Below are positions 38,764 to 50,049 of a stretch of 64,000 nt of DNA, piece by piece. Within the stretch, counting starts at the first letter, position 1; each line of letters starts with the position of its first letter. The stretch comes from Hyaloperonospora brassicae. Lineage: Eukaryota > Oomycota > Peronosporomycetes > Peronosporales > Peronosporaceae. Made by a program: the position numbers and the translations under genes. Under the pieces are notes generated by a model. It was not told the origin of the DNA. It was given only the letters and a program-made list of their open reading frames with translations, and made no database searches. Where the stretch lies: positions 62,001 to 126,000 of the forward strand of contig CANTFL010000479.1 in the NCBI GenBank assembly GCA_947650285.1. Direction: 5' to 3'.

Positions 38764-40345
38764 ATGAAATCGATTTTGTATTGGAGAAAGGCTGCGCGCA
38801 GGCCAGCTTCCGAGATCTTTCCCATGATGTCGGCAAACATACTACCAAAATGCATGTCAAATATCGCTCTCTCTTTTGCATGTTGTTGCTTGATACGAGC
38901 CAGCTGTCCATCGCAAGCTAGCTCTATAGCATTGTTGACAGACAATATATCGCCAGTCGATGATCCGATCCAGGGTTTCAGGGCAGCATACGTACTTTTA
39001 ACGCGAGACGTGGTGACGTGTCCATAGTGCTGCTTGTTGCGGAGAAAACAGGTCACACATATCTCTCTCCAACACAGCAACGTTCCGCCGACATATCGAA
39101 CGACCCGCGGATGCGATATACCCTAGCTCTCGCGCATATTTTCCGCCTATCTTTGAAAGTCTGTATTTGATCTTGTGACACTAAGATGTTCCAGGATTTG
39201 AGAAAGGCCTCACAATCTTCGTTTGTGGTGAAAGACTTCTTAGGCTTGGCAAGAATGTTCTTTGATATATGTCAGCGGAAAAGCAACCCGTTCACGTACG
39301 GAAATACTATGTCACTCGCGCGCATCAAAGCCATCTCTTGGTCTGCTAAAAATGTCTTAGGTATAATACTTACCTCGCAAAATTCCTGTTGCAGCTTCTG
39401 CATTGCCTAGACGTAGTTTGCCTCTCGATCTGCTTGCATAAGCAGTATGACAGAGTAAAGGTATGGTCGGTGCTGGTAACTCCGACGATATGGAGCAATA
39501 TGATTCCATACCTGTTGGTCTGTAAGTCCATCAGCCATACTATCCCGGCAGTGTATCTGGAACAAAATTCCTCGGCCGACGGAGATAAAAAAAGATGGGT
39601 CAGTTTTTGCCCATCTTCTTCGCGTGCAGTATGGTGATTTACGCCTGAAGCAACAAGTCCATCAAGCAGTGACCGAACTGGTGTTCTACCTTGTAACCTT
39701 ACAGCGCGACCATTGTTACGGATGTTGTAAACATTCTGAGCGGTGGCATTTATGATGCTGTCGTTGTGGAGAGAAGAAACAATAGTAGCAGGTTTGACAC
39801 CAGCACTGGTCGATAAGAGGACTCGCTCGCGAGCCTCTTCGTGTAACGCGACCACTCGGATGTGCAGAGGCTTCATCAAACGCTTCATAATTGTGCTTCC
39901 CTCTAACGACTGTAACTTTCGAGAGCCTATCTATGCGTTAAATGAAAGCTTCAAAACGGCACATAGTGCTTCTACTAGCCCTTATGCGCTTGATCGTTCT
40001 GCGTTTTTGATTCTTCGTCAACAGCAACTGGCTTGTATCTATTTCCCTGTGAACGCCATATGAGTAATACGTTTGGTTGCACCATATTTCCTGTTACCCA
40101 CCCTCTTGGTACGCTTGTTCGTTTGGACAAAGCCTTGAGCTCTTGCATATTCATTAAGTGCCTTACGGGCTTGCTCCAGGGTATCGTATGTAGTTTTCTG
40201 GAGGTGGTAGCAAAGCCATATGATAATGACTGACTATGGTGTTTAAGCGCTGAAATAAGTTCTTCAATAGTTGAAAAAGTAGCGTGTGGGCGAAAGAAAA
40301 AAGGATGCAAATATTGTGATGGGATTGGCTGTCAGTATTGAGCAA
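38747..40345 (-). pseudogene. MULE (Mutator-like) transposase, interrupted
   Basis: The minus strand starts near 40310 with a FAR1-like N-terminal part (TIEELISALKHHSQSLSYGF). MULE catalytic blocks follow: MDLQTNRYGIILLHIVGVTS (first Asp, 39460 region), LADQEMALMRASDIVFP with LLFRWHISKNILAK (39350-39230), and VKSTYAALKPWIGSSTGDIL (39010-38950). The frame then reaches FINDVD at the copia insertion and resumes at 34967. Frame changes and stops also occur near 39980, 39370 and 39080. The family moves DNA elements with long inverted repeats; the ends of this one were not found. Confidence 0.75.
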
Positions 40346-40850
40346 TATGACGCTTAATTATGACTTATCAAAAATATGAAAACTACATAAACCACCGTAA
40401 CATGTAGGGGTGGGGGTGGCTAACGAAGATCGGGGGGGGGGTAATTAACGCTGCTCTTTTTGTTTTTCGATAATTTGGGGTATTTATTTCACTTTCGTGA
40501 TAATATGGGCCATTTTTTTGTTTTCCCGTAAAATAAATAACCATCAAATGGCAAATATTATAGACACAATAAATATTGTTAATGCTCCACGAATTTACGC
40601 ATGCCATGGTAAAAACGTCGTTGCTTCTATCAGCATTTAGCGTACGGTCAAGCACTTCCCAAATTCTCACGTGGCATTTCGACGTATAAGTCGCTGTACA
40701 TAGAGAGTAGGCACTGTTTTGTGCAAATGTCCCCTCCTAAAATACCAACTCGAAGTAGTATGCTGTTAGTATGAGGAAAGCAAGACGCTGTGCAGTCTTG
40801 GTTTTCGATGTTGCTTCTACGTCGTCATTCCGATGAACATCACTGCCTAG
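40346..40850. other. non-coding stretch
   Basis: No gene was seen. A run of ten G lies at 40432-40441. Confidence 0.5.
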
Positions 40851-42150
40851 TTATCTGTACTCTCGATCTTTCACTCTTCTGATCTGATTCAACTGCGACA
40901 CTCGCCCTGGAAATGAGAACCACTTGCGAGCCCACAACATGCACTCTTGAGTGAGCTCGGGGCGCCACAAACAAAGGGCGCACGAAATCATGCAACCGGC
41001 ATGGACATTTCTCACAACCAGATAACGAGTAATGTCCGCGATATGCATAATTTTGCAATGCTTTTGGCGGGGTCGTCTCCGTCATAGATAAAGCTGCGTT
41101 ACTTCGCACCGCCAACGATGTGGCTGCGTCAACTTAATATGACGTTTCTTCGAGACCGAGGCTAGTTCAGCTCGTATGCGTCGATCCCGCTTATTCATCG
41201 CATTCGAGAAAAAGCTGCGTCGCTCAAGGGTAACCGTTTGGCGCCTGATTCGATGGTATATTTGGACATGAGACGCACTCGATTTTGCGCGCTGTATTTT
41301 CTTGCCCCTGTTTGCCTAACCTGTTGCAAACACGCGTATTGTCCAAGCCGATTTATCGTTTTCGAGAGGGTACGAAAAAGGCGGGATATCAGAGAGCATC
41401 AGTGCAACATACGTGCAGAAAGTTTCGGAACTTCAGAGTGCTGTTTACGTATCGAGCTTTGGGGAGAGCTTCGAAAACGAGTCCAGTCTCTTTGCGTCAA
41501 CGTGGGATCTCCGCGCATTGCTGTTGGTCCAGTATTTCCAGTAAGGTTACCGAACGTGGAAGCCGACACGCAAGTGGTTTGGCGAAGCAGTTTATCTCCT
41601 ACTAAACTCGAAGAATGTGCAAAATACTGCTTGAACACGATGAGAAGGGCCTTTGTCGTATGGAGCGAACTACAGCACCGTGGTGATTATGCAGAAGTCA
41701 ACGATAAGCTTCGAAACGCGCCTTTCATCGCAGTGCGTCATGAGCATCCGTTGATCGATGTGGTCGTTCTTGTCATGCAAAGCTCTGCTATTCCGAGCAC
41801 CCAGTATCGTGACAAGAGAACGGCGACAGCCGCGGGACTAATCAGTCTCTATCGCACGATCTCTATGACAGCGAACGATATATGAGACCGTAGCGGCTTT
41901 CGTGCACGTGATCACCGTAAACTGACGGGACGTTTCTCAGCTCCATGCAAAGTCTGTGCTGGCAGCTTGGCGCCCCGCACATGGCTATCTAGCTCCTGGA
42001 CTGCTTGTACCCGTGACGTGCGTGGACCGATGTTGCAGCTGTAAGTATGGGGTGTGGAACGACAGGACGCTTTGCTGCACACCGCTGTGTAGAGGCGTGC
42101 GGTCCAGTCTTTACTGCGCACAGACATCAAGCTGTAACGCAAGCCACGTA
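40850..42150 (+). pseudogene. possible START/FYVE-like relic
   Basis: Plus-strand pieces in different frames suggest a decayed lipid-binding protein. APDSMVYLDMRRT (41240 region) resembles the START-domain motif of oomycete START-FYVE proteins. A zinc-finger-like end follows (KVCAGSLAPRTWLSS, then CTRDV at 41950-42030, and CVDRCCSCKYGV in another frame). The longest open stretch is 41238-41885 (215 codons), with no recognised domain by itself. The match rests on weak motif resemblance, and an unrelated degenerate gene is possible. Confidence 0.3.
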
Positions 42151-42159
42151 GCAGGCGAT

Positions 42160-43146
42160 GTCATTCATTGCAGCTTTACTGCACATGGGATAGTGCCTTT
42201 CTTTATCAGAAAAACAACTCGATGGGTTCACGGCGCAGCCGGCTGCTTCAACATCGGCGCAATCCCTTCACCTTTTCTGCAAACGCGATCGCATTTGGTA
42301 TGCGTAAGCATTGCCTCGCGCAGAGAGCAGCACAGGATTCCTTCTCATTTCGTTAGCTCGCCGTAGTCGATGAACGTGAAGCTATGACGCCTTTATGTGC
42401 AGGCAAAAGCGACGCTTGTGAAGCTGCCGGCCGAGTCGCACGCTGAGCCTCCCGAGCATCTCGAAAGCTCAGCTCATACCTCTATTGACTACCTTTGCAT
42501 TGTAATGTAAGAATGATCGACTCGTTCGTTGTTCCATCGAGCTGCGAGATACTGTGGTACGTCCCAGAGCGCTTTCGTCGTTCGTCAACGTGCTGTCTGA
42601 TGCTCACTGAAAGGCGGCGCGAGTGTACCCTACGCTCGCTACAAAAGCAGGAAGGCGCACGAAAGGTGTCAGCCTCGAAACTCGTGCGTCGGCCGACTGC
42701 CAATAACAGTGTCGTTACCGTCAGCACTGCACTTCGATGTCGGCTCGGGGCAGTAATTGTTTTCTATACTTCACGCGCTGGTTACTCACGCGCGTTTCGA
42801 CAACGATCCATCTCCAAGGGAGAAGCAGCTGCCCGTCGGCACCCACTGCCCGATCGCACACGTCCAGAGTGGCCAGACGCTGCCGTCCGCTCGCCTTCTC
42901 TAGTCAAGTAAAGACGCGCTGCTCACGCGCTTTGCTCGCGTAACTGCAACGCCACACACCTCCCAGTCAATCGTTTCAACCCGTTCTTGTCGCCAAGAAC
43001 AACGCCATCCGCCCGCAATATCCCACCGCCAGCCCCTCTGCACGTCTCACCCCTTGTCCCGTCCTTCCTTCCTCCCTCCTTCCTTCCTCCACTCCACTCC
43101 CTTCTCCTTTCATTCATTCTCGCTTCTCCCTCGTCCCGCTACGGTC
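42160..43146 (+). promoter_or_regulatory. upstream region of the ankyrin-FYVE gene
   Basis: The last 130 bp before the ATG (43010-43140) are almost pure pyrimidine (CCTTCC/CTCC runs). They contain TTTCATTCATTCTCGC, similar to oomycete initiator-type elements (CATT-pyrimidine). Open stretches at 42495-42943 overlap in several frames and are not convincing genes. Confidence 0.4.
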
Positions 43147-44574
43147 ATGTTAGCCACCGAAGTAGCCGCCACCGACGACGACAACAGCCATTGCCTCCAT
43201 GTCTCGAAGCAGCCGTTGACCCCTCGCGCCGCCTACCTCTCTGCTGCGCCAGAGCAGAGCACCGGCAGCAGTACTAGTCACAGCAGTGACGGCAGCTTCC
43301 ACTCGGATCGCCTCGCGACCGACGAACCGTCCGACGTAACGTTCGACGCGCCGCTCTCGTCCCCACTCGTCCCCCATGACGAGCTCCCACTGCAGCTCCG
43401 TAGCAGCAGTCGCTCGTTCGACGCCCCACTAGACCTTCCGCTGCTCCACCCAACAAGAGACAGCACCTCCTTTCGCGACAGCCTCATGCCGCGCAATGGC
43501 TTTGGCGAGTCCAACAACAACAATAGCGCCGGCGGACGGCCGACCGAACTCGGCAACGCGCTCATGCGCCTCGACGACCACTACCGTCGCGCTCACCTCA
43601 CGAGCGCGCGGCTGTCGGCCTCTACCTCCACCACCTCAAAAACCGCTTCGCACGGCCTCCCGCCGCTGCTCGAGGCCGCTAAAGCCGGCGACATTGTCCT
43701 CGTGAACGCCCTCGTGATCCAGGCGGGCACGGACCTCCTCCGGCGCGACCCCGTGTTCGGCCAGACGGCGCTGCACTTTGCCATCCGCGGCGGCCACCTG
43801 AACGTCGTGCAGGCGCTGCTCATGCCGCAGCTGCGCGACTCGATCGTCAACATCGCCGACACGCGGCGCAACACGGCGCTGCACTTGGCGGCCGCGAAAT
43901 CGCGTCGCATGACGCGCGTGCTGCTCGCGGCGGGGGCCGACGTCCACGGACTGAACCTGCGGAACCAGACGGCGCTGGGCGTGCACCTCTTGACCGCCAC
44001 GCGGGACGACCCGACGATGACAGAGCTACTGCTGCAGCACAAGGCGAGCGCCAATGCGCCGGTCGACCAGTCGACGATGCTGCACGTTGCGCTGGACAAG
44101 GGACTGCTCGAGATCGCGCTGCGGCTCGTGCGCTACGGCGCGCGCTTGGACCAGAAGGACGAGGCCGGCAAGACCGTGTTCGACAAAGTGGGCGTGGCGC
44201 AGCTCCGGACGCTCGTGGCGCAAGTTGCCCATGCGCCCACGTGGGTCGCGGACAAGGACCGTCTCGAGTGCATGGCCTGTCGCAAGACGTTTGGCGCGCT
44301 GGCCACGCGGCGCCACCACTGCCGCCTGTGCGGCCGCGTGCTGTGCGCGGGCTGCTCGTCGGCTCACGTGCGCGTGGAGCAGCTGCCGTTCGCGGTAAAC
44401 AGCGGCCGACGTGGGACGAAAAAGGGCAAAGCGGCAAAGGCGTCGACGCGTGCGCGGACGTGTTTCATGTGCTATGACATTTGCATGGACCGAGCAGTGG
44501 TGCCGTCGGTGGACGAAGGCAGAGGCGGACCTGAAGCAGAGCGAGAACGGGCCGAGTTGACCAAACGCGCGTGA
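43147..44574 (+). CDS. ankyrin repeat and FYVE zinc finger protein
   Basis: An ATG at 43147 opens 475 codons; the longer open frame upstream has only a TTG and pyrimidine-tract translation. Residues 1-165 are Ser/Thr-rich and probably disordered. About residues 170-348 form ankyrin repeats (GLPPLLEAAKAGD, GQTALHFAIRGGHLNVVQAL, NTALHLAAAKS, TMLHVALDKGLLEIALRLV). Residues about 365-445 are a FYVE finger with WVADKD, CMACRKTFGALATRRHHCRL, CGRVLCAGC and a final CFMC, so all metal ligands are present. An inserted basic loop separates the last Cys pair. FYVE fingers bind phosphatidylinositol 3-phosphate on endosomes, and the ankyrin part would bind a protein partner. No intron is needed. Confidence 0.92.
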   Translation: MLATEVAATDDDNSHCLHVSKQPLTPRAAYLSAAPEQSTGSSTSHSSDGSFHSDRLATDEPSDVTFDAPLSSPLVPHDELPLQLRSSSRSFDAPLDLPLLHPTRDSTSFRDSLMPRNGFGESNNNNSAGGRPTELGNALMRLDDHYRRAHLTSARLSASTSTTSKTASHGLPPLLEAAKAGDIVLVNALVIQAGTDLLRRDPVFGQTALHFAIRGGHLNVVQALLMPQLRDSIVNIADTRRNTALHLAAAKSRRMTRVLLAAGADVHGLNLRNQTALGVHLLTATRDDPTMTELLLQHKASANAPVDQSTMLHVALDKGLLEIALRLVRYGARLDQKDEAGKTVFDKVGVAQLRTLVAQVAHAPTWVADKDRLECMACRKTFGALATRRHHCRLCGRVLCAGCSSAHVRVEQLPFAVNSGRRGTKKGKAAKASTRARTCFMCYDICMDRAVVPSVDEGRGGPEAERERAELTKRA

Positions 44575-44745
44575 GCTGTTTGTTGCTGCCGCTGGTGGTC
44601 GTGGCGGCTCTGCTCGTGCTCGACGCTCTGAGTTCGTCGACGCGTGTGGCCGGACGTCGTGAGGTTCGAAGGAGGCGCTCGACGCTTTGTCGTTGACGAG
44701 TGGGCTCTCTCAGACGCATGGGAGACGCTGGAGGAACGTGCCGTT

Positions 44746-44747
44746 GG

Positions 44748-44808
<61 letters not shown>
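44746..44808. repeat. CT dinucleotide microsatellite
   Basis: About 30 CT units interrupted by one CTCG lie about 180 bp downstream of the ankyrin-FYVE stop codon. Open frames here (RERERE, SLSLSL) are repeat artefacts. Confidence 0.95.
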
Positions 44809-44812
<4 letters not shown>

Positions 44813-44814
44813 CA

Positions 44815-46590
44815 TGCACGAGTTAGTGCATGACTTGGCGTACGCAGCAGCGATAAGACGATGTGTTTTAATATATATTACGGTACGCGCACACCTACCG
44901 AGGAAAAGGCGAACGCACGATGTTCATGACGTCTGGAATACTACTAACGCTAAAGAAGTGCCGAGCAGGTGCAAGTGTGTGCCACCTATGCGGGAGTTAG
45001 TGAGGTATACGAAGACATCTACGTGTGTTGTGGTAATCTCGTCTCGCATTGAGACCCAACAGCGGTACATTAGTTTTGCATCAGGTTTGTACACACTGAC
45101 TCGCCGATTGCGTCACCATGTGAGTAGGTGCTTTGCTCTGGATCGAGTTCTTTCCAGCCTGTAGCACTTCACAAGCTACAAGCGCTTGCAGCTCTGGGGT
45201 AAAGACAATGTGGCGGCTGCGCCCCATTTTGTGAAGCACTTAATCGTAGGCAGCAGCTTCTGCCGTTGTCACTGCAAACAGCAGAGCAGATTGTTCTTCT
45301 TGAGCAACAACTCAATTACTACGAGTTGATGCGCATCACCTGTCGCGTGTGAGAGTAAAACGACTGCCGCACTCGATACACACGCAAGCAAAGCGTGGCA
45401 TGTTAGTCTCTTACTGCAACGGTTATCCACGCTACGGCATTGATGCAACGTAAGTGCCATTGTGCTGATAGCAATGCCTTGCCATGCAGATAATGTCGCA
45501 TGCCTCGCTTACTTGTCCCTTCCGCAAGAGTTTAATATCGCAACACGTCGAGTAACGACTCTTTGTTGGCGTTGCGATATGCTGTCGCAAAGCTGGCATT
45601 CTCTTCTGGCAGCACAAAGTCAACTGTCACAGACAGCACGCATTGACTTTGCAAATACGCTGCTTGGACGCTACTTGGAGCTAAAAGGCACCACGGCCGC
45701 AGATGGCGTTTTATTCGCGGCTTTGGTGAAGAGACGTGACGATGCCTGCCCATTCATGTGTGCACTTGTAGTGTCGAGCAGAGCAGAATTGAGCAGGTAG
45801 ATTCAACTTTTATTTTTATACCAAATTGTCCGTAGATGTTGAGGACATTCAAACGAGACCAGAGGTACTTTCGGAACCGCTTACGTCGTAGTTGCTATTG
45901 TCAAAACGTACTGATCGGATAGGATCAAGACACAAGTTGCGTCGGAGATACACAAAGGGGGACCCGCAACTTCACCATGTACATAATGTGCAAGAATGGC
46001 ACACATGCAGACGATGTATACGATACATCTGTACGAACTGCCGGACGTGTCAACGTTGGCTATGCCAGGTGAGGGTACCTTATTCGTGACATTGAACTTT
46101 GACACGTGTTTCAAAAGTTACTAAGCTACGAAAGACATCGGTAAATTTTGCTGCATTCGGTGCACTTCAGTCATGGGGGTGGGATGCCAGAAACGGGTGT
46201 ACGACAAGAAATCTTTGCGGAGCATGACAGTTGACGAATGTGTTGGAAGAACGTGTCTTTCTAGTTGAACAACGATCGAGTCCCAAGCCGCCTTCTACCT
46301 TTCTTATTATCCATTTAGGTTGTATGCTTGGTTTGGCAGCGACAGAAAAGATGGAAAGTGAGAAATCTTACGCTGATACCAGGAAGATGTAAGGACCGGC
46401 TGCAGTTCGGATGTGGTCTGGTATGTAGGGCACGCATAACGTTGGTTCATCAGTTACTATCAAGATCACTTCTTCGGTGATTTCCGTAATCTCAAATAAG
46501 AATGTAGAGGCTCTATGGGGCAAGGAAGTACTTATAAGCGCGACACCTAATTACGCACAGAGAGCGTGCGTGGGGAAAGCGCAGGTGATC
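44815..46590. other. unassigned stretch with weak open frames
   Basis: 45155-45235 has an inverted pair GCACTTCACAA / TTGTGAAGC able to form a hairpin. An open stretch at 45462-45800 (112 codons, MLIAMPCHADNVAC) has no recognised domain. The interval may include the decayed 3' end of the copia element to the right. Confidence 0.4.
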
Positions 46591-47739
46591 ATGTTAAACG
46601 TCAATACGTAACGCAGCGACCACAGAACACACATTGAAAGCAAGAAGAGAGTGTTATCATTTCCATTATCTCCTGGCTAGTTATCAAATTGTCGCTGCAG
46701 GAGAAGTTATACACTGCAACTTTTTCTGTCGTTCGACGCGAGCCGATCAGTAATGAAAACTTTACACCCAATTCCTTGGTACGTGACCGTATGGCCTGCC
46801 TTTTCACACTCGCCCTCTTCGACACTGTCCTTACAATAACATTCGTTCCTTGCTCTGTCACCATCGGCTCCAATCGATTTGTTACCAACCCATAACTTGG
46901 CGCAATACATGCGACCTGGGTGTAGCTAACGCCTTTGTAAATATGTCCGCAGGAAGTGTCACTGTATCTTGATGTTCGGTTTCATGTTTTACTATATGTA
47001 TATCAACCAGCAAACTTTATGCGCACATATACTTATTTGCCTTTGCTGATCCTCTCTCACCGTCAAGATGCTACAAGCTGCTTGATTATCAACGCGCAGC
47101 GGCATCGTCTCTATGAGCCTACGTTCCAATTATGGTAGTAGCTCGTGAATGCCAAACGTTCTCGAGTCATAATCAGCGTAGCTGTGAACTCAGCTACCAT
47201 GGTCAAAAGTTGTACACCACCTTGCACATCCAGCTAAGATGTCATAGACCGTTGTTAACAAACTCAGATCTTTTTAATCTTTGTCAGCAGCAATATATGC
47301 ATCGTTGTATGCAACCACAAGCAAGACTTTTATGCCATTCACTTTTCCAGCCGTAGCAAGAACTGATGTTTTGTGCCGCATGCCTCAAGAAGAACCCTTG
47401 TTCCGCGAGGTGAGACTATAAGCTGGCTATGGTACCTTGCGATTTCCTCAGTCAGTATATCGTCCCTCATTGTGGGCCGATGGCTTCTTATCGAGACTAT
47501 GTGTACCGCGATAGCAATATCTAGTCTGGTGAAACGTGAAATGTAAACTTTCTACAAGTGAATGAAATCATCTCACTGTCAACACCTTATCGCCCCCAGA
47601 AAGCCGTAATTTGTCTAAACTTGATTTGTAAAATCGTTTTAATGGTGAGTAAAAGGCAAACGTCGACAATGTCCCATTTCGATATTGTTCCTTCAACATT
47701 CGCATAATTATGGAAGACGTTTTCATTTTCTTCCTTGTA

Positions 47740-50049
47740 CAGTCTTCCCTCTGCTAAGTTATAGACTTGGTGGAAGGCAAATCTTATAACATAGCAGAGG
47801 TTATTCCATAGCAGAGATATGCTGCGGAAAAATTATTAATTTAATTAATTAAAGAATTAAAAACGCAACAAACCTCCAGGCTTCCAAAACCTGTCTGTCA
47901 CGTGTCACGTGCCCTTTGACGATTTTGTGATTTTGGTTGCCCCACCAGTCTCTGGTGATTTTGCTATCTCTGGTTAAGAAGTTCCACCAACTGTACCTTG
48001 CTCACTCACAACAGATGTCGCAAATACGTCTTACCAACGAGCAGAAGCTGCGCATCTGCAAGCACCAGGATGCTAACCCGCGCATCACCCAGACTGCCCT
48101 GGCGGCTTGGACAAAGGACGCCTTTGACCTCCAGAAGGCACTTTCCCAGGCAGCGATCAGCAAAATCATCAAAAAAAGAAGGAGATTGAGGCAATGGACA
48201 CCACTAACCTCAGCGCTAAGCGTCCTCGGACTGTCCAGCACCCAGCTGTGGAGGAGGCCGTCGCCTTCTGGGTCTTGCAGTGCCAGCACCGTGGGGTCGC
48301 TCTCACTGGAGATCTCATACGGGCCAAGGCTCAGACTTTTGCGGCATCAATGGGCGTCTCGGAGGAAAACATCCGCTTTTCGGATGGGTGGCTCTCACAA
48401 ATTCCAGCAGCGCCACAAACTGCGAGCTGTCCGCATTCATGGCGAGAGTGGCTCAGCAGATATGGGCGCTCTAGAGGAGGGTCTTCCACACCTCAAGGCC
48501 GTGGTTGCTGGTTATACTCCACGTGACGTGTACAACATGGACGAAACTGGTAGGTCTGAGAATACAGTACAGTACTGTACTCATTGTACAGTACAGAAGC
48601 ATCTCAAAGGCTCACTTTCTGTTCAGGGTTGTTCTGCAGTATGACGCCCGACAGAACGATTGCCCAGCAAGAGGTCGAAGGGTTTAAAAAAGACAAGGTA
48701 CATTATTGCTCTCATCTTGGTTTCCTGCGTTTCTCTGACACTAACAACTATTCTAGACGCGCATCACAGTTGCTCTCACGGCAAACGCTGATGGATCCGA
48801 CAAACTCCCGCCGTTCTTCATTTGACACGCCAAAAAGCCGCGGTGTTTTGAGCGCAAGACAGCTGAGCGACTGGGCTTTCTCTACCGCAACAACAAGAAA
48901 GCCTGGATGACTGGCATACTCTTCCAGGAATGGCTGGGAGACGTCGACAAAAGTATGAAGGTAATTTGGGGCATGCCTTGAACATCATCGTTGTGGTACA
49001 GTAAATGAGGTTTGACTAACGCGTTGACCACAGCAAAAGGATAGAAAAATCCTGCTTCTCATGGACAACGCTCCTTCACACATTGTTGCTGACCTGGAAC
49101 TCACCAGCATCACGGTCCAGGCTCTTCCTCCTAATACGACTTCAAAGGTCCAACCCATGGATGCTAGGATCATTGCCGCATTCAAGAGGCACTACCGCCG
49201 GCTGCATCTGCAGAATGCCTTGGACCGTGACGAGCGCGGAGAAACCAACCTTTACAAGGTTGATCAGCTCACGGCCATGCGTTGGTCGCTGGCTGCGTGG
49301 AGCGAGATTTCCAGTGCCACAATCGCCAACTGCTTCCGTCATACGGGACTCATGGACGGTCCGGCTCTGCCGACTGGTGGGGGTGAAAGCGAAGCCGGCA
49401 CTGTTGGCCAGCAGGCCCAGCAGGAGGCAACAGCTGCTGCAGTAGAGGAGCAGCGCGTGGAACAGGATCTTGTTTCGGCGCTGGAAAGGCTCCCGCTCCG
49501 CAATCCCATGTCGATCGCTTCTCTTTTCAATCCGGCTGAGGAGGAGGAGACGGCGCATGCGGAGCTGACCGATGCCGAAATCATCAAGCTTGTTGAGGAT
49601 CCGTATGGGGAGGAGGAAGGTGCTGCTGAGGCGGAGGAGGAGGTGGAAAAGCATTCGAAGGCTGAAAAGCTTGCCAGCCTTAGTCTATCCATCGCCCTTC
49701 TCGACCTTTCTCAGGAGTCCCATCGTATAGCTCACCGCACCCTTCGCCAAGTCCAAGCTGATCTCCGTAGTGCGAGCACCACTCAGGCCACACTTGATTC
49801 CTGGCTGAAGTAGTTTCCTCTCCTCTTTCCACTCCTTTCTTGCAGTGAATAACAAAAAAAAGGTTCTGCGTACAATATTTCTGCTCACGGCGGACAAAAA
49901 TATTCCCTCTGATAAGTTGTATTTGGCCCTCAGGCTATTCCGTATAACTCATTCCGTAGTCACCATAGAACGAGGTCGGTGGAGACCGAATCCTATAACT
50001 TACCGGAGGTTATTCCGTAGCCGGGGATAACTTAGCAGAGGGAAGACTG
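47740..50049 (+). mobile_element. pogo/Tigger-type DNA transposon, complete ends
   Basis: The 2310 bp element is bounded by perfect 23 bp inverted repeats (47740-47762 and 50027-50049) starting CAGTCTTCCCTCTGCTAAGT. It is flanked on both sides by TA (47738-47739 and 50050-50051), the pogo/Tc1-mariner target duplication. It contains a CENP-B-like transposase gene with introns. It sits inside RT-RNase H remnants of a copia element. The exact ends suggest it inserted relatively recently. Confidence 0.95.
48015..49813 (+). pseudogene. pogo/Tigger transposase (CENP-B HTH plus DDE), disabled
   Basis: The predicted start is the ATG of MSQIRLTNEQKLRICKHQ. An N-terminal psq-type HTH and a CENP-B-type HTH (VEEAVAFWVLQCQHRGVALT, then IRFSDGWL) are followed by a DDE nuclease: YNMDETG (first Asp), LLLMDNAPSHIVADL (second) and SKVQPMDARIIAAFKRHYR (third). 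Three introns restore the frame: 48550-48627 (GTAGGT...GTTCAG, giving DETGLF), about 48698-48757, and about 48961-49033. Three lesions disable it: a frameshift at an A7 run near 48170-48176, a compensating one-base insertion near 48395, and a TGA where FIGHAKK is expected near 48830. The tail is Glu-rich. The triad is intact. Confidence 0.88.

Noticed and set aside
43054..43146. N-terminal extension of the ankyrin-FYVE protein
   Set aside because: The extension begins at TTG and translates a polypyrimidine leader. The first ATG is at 43147.
43593..44437. Minus-strand open frames across the ankyrin-FYVE gene
   Set aside because: Shadows of a GC-rich coding strand; compositionally biased and without motifs.
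44465..44826. RERERE and SLSLSL open frames
   Set aside because: They are translations of the CT microsatellite.
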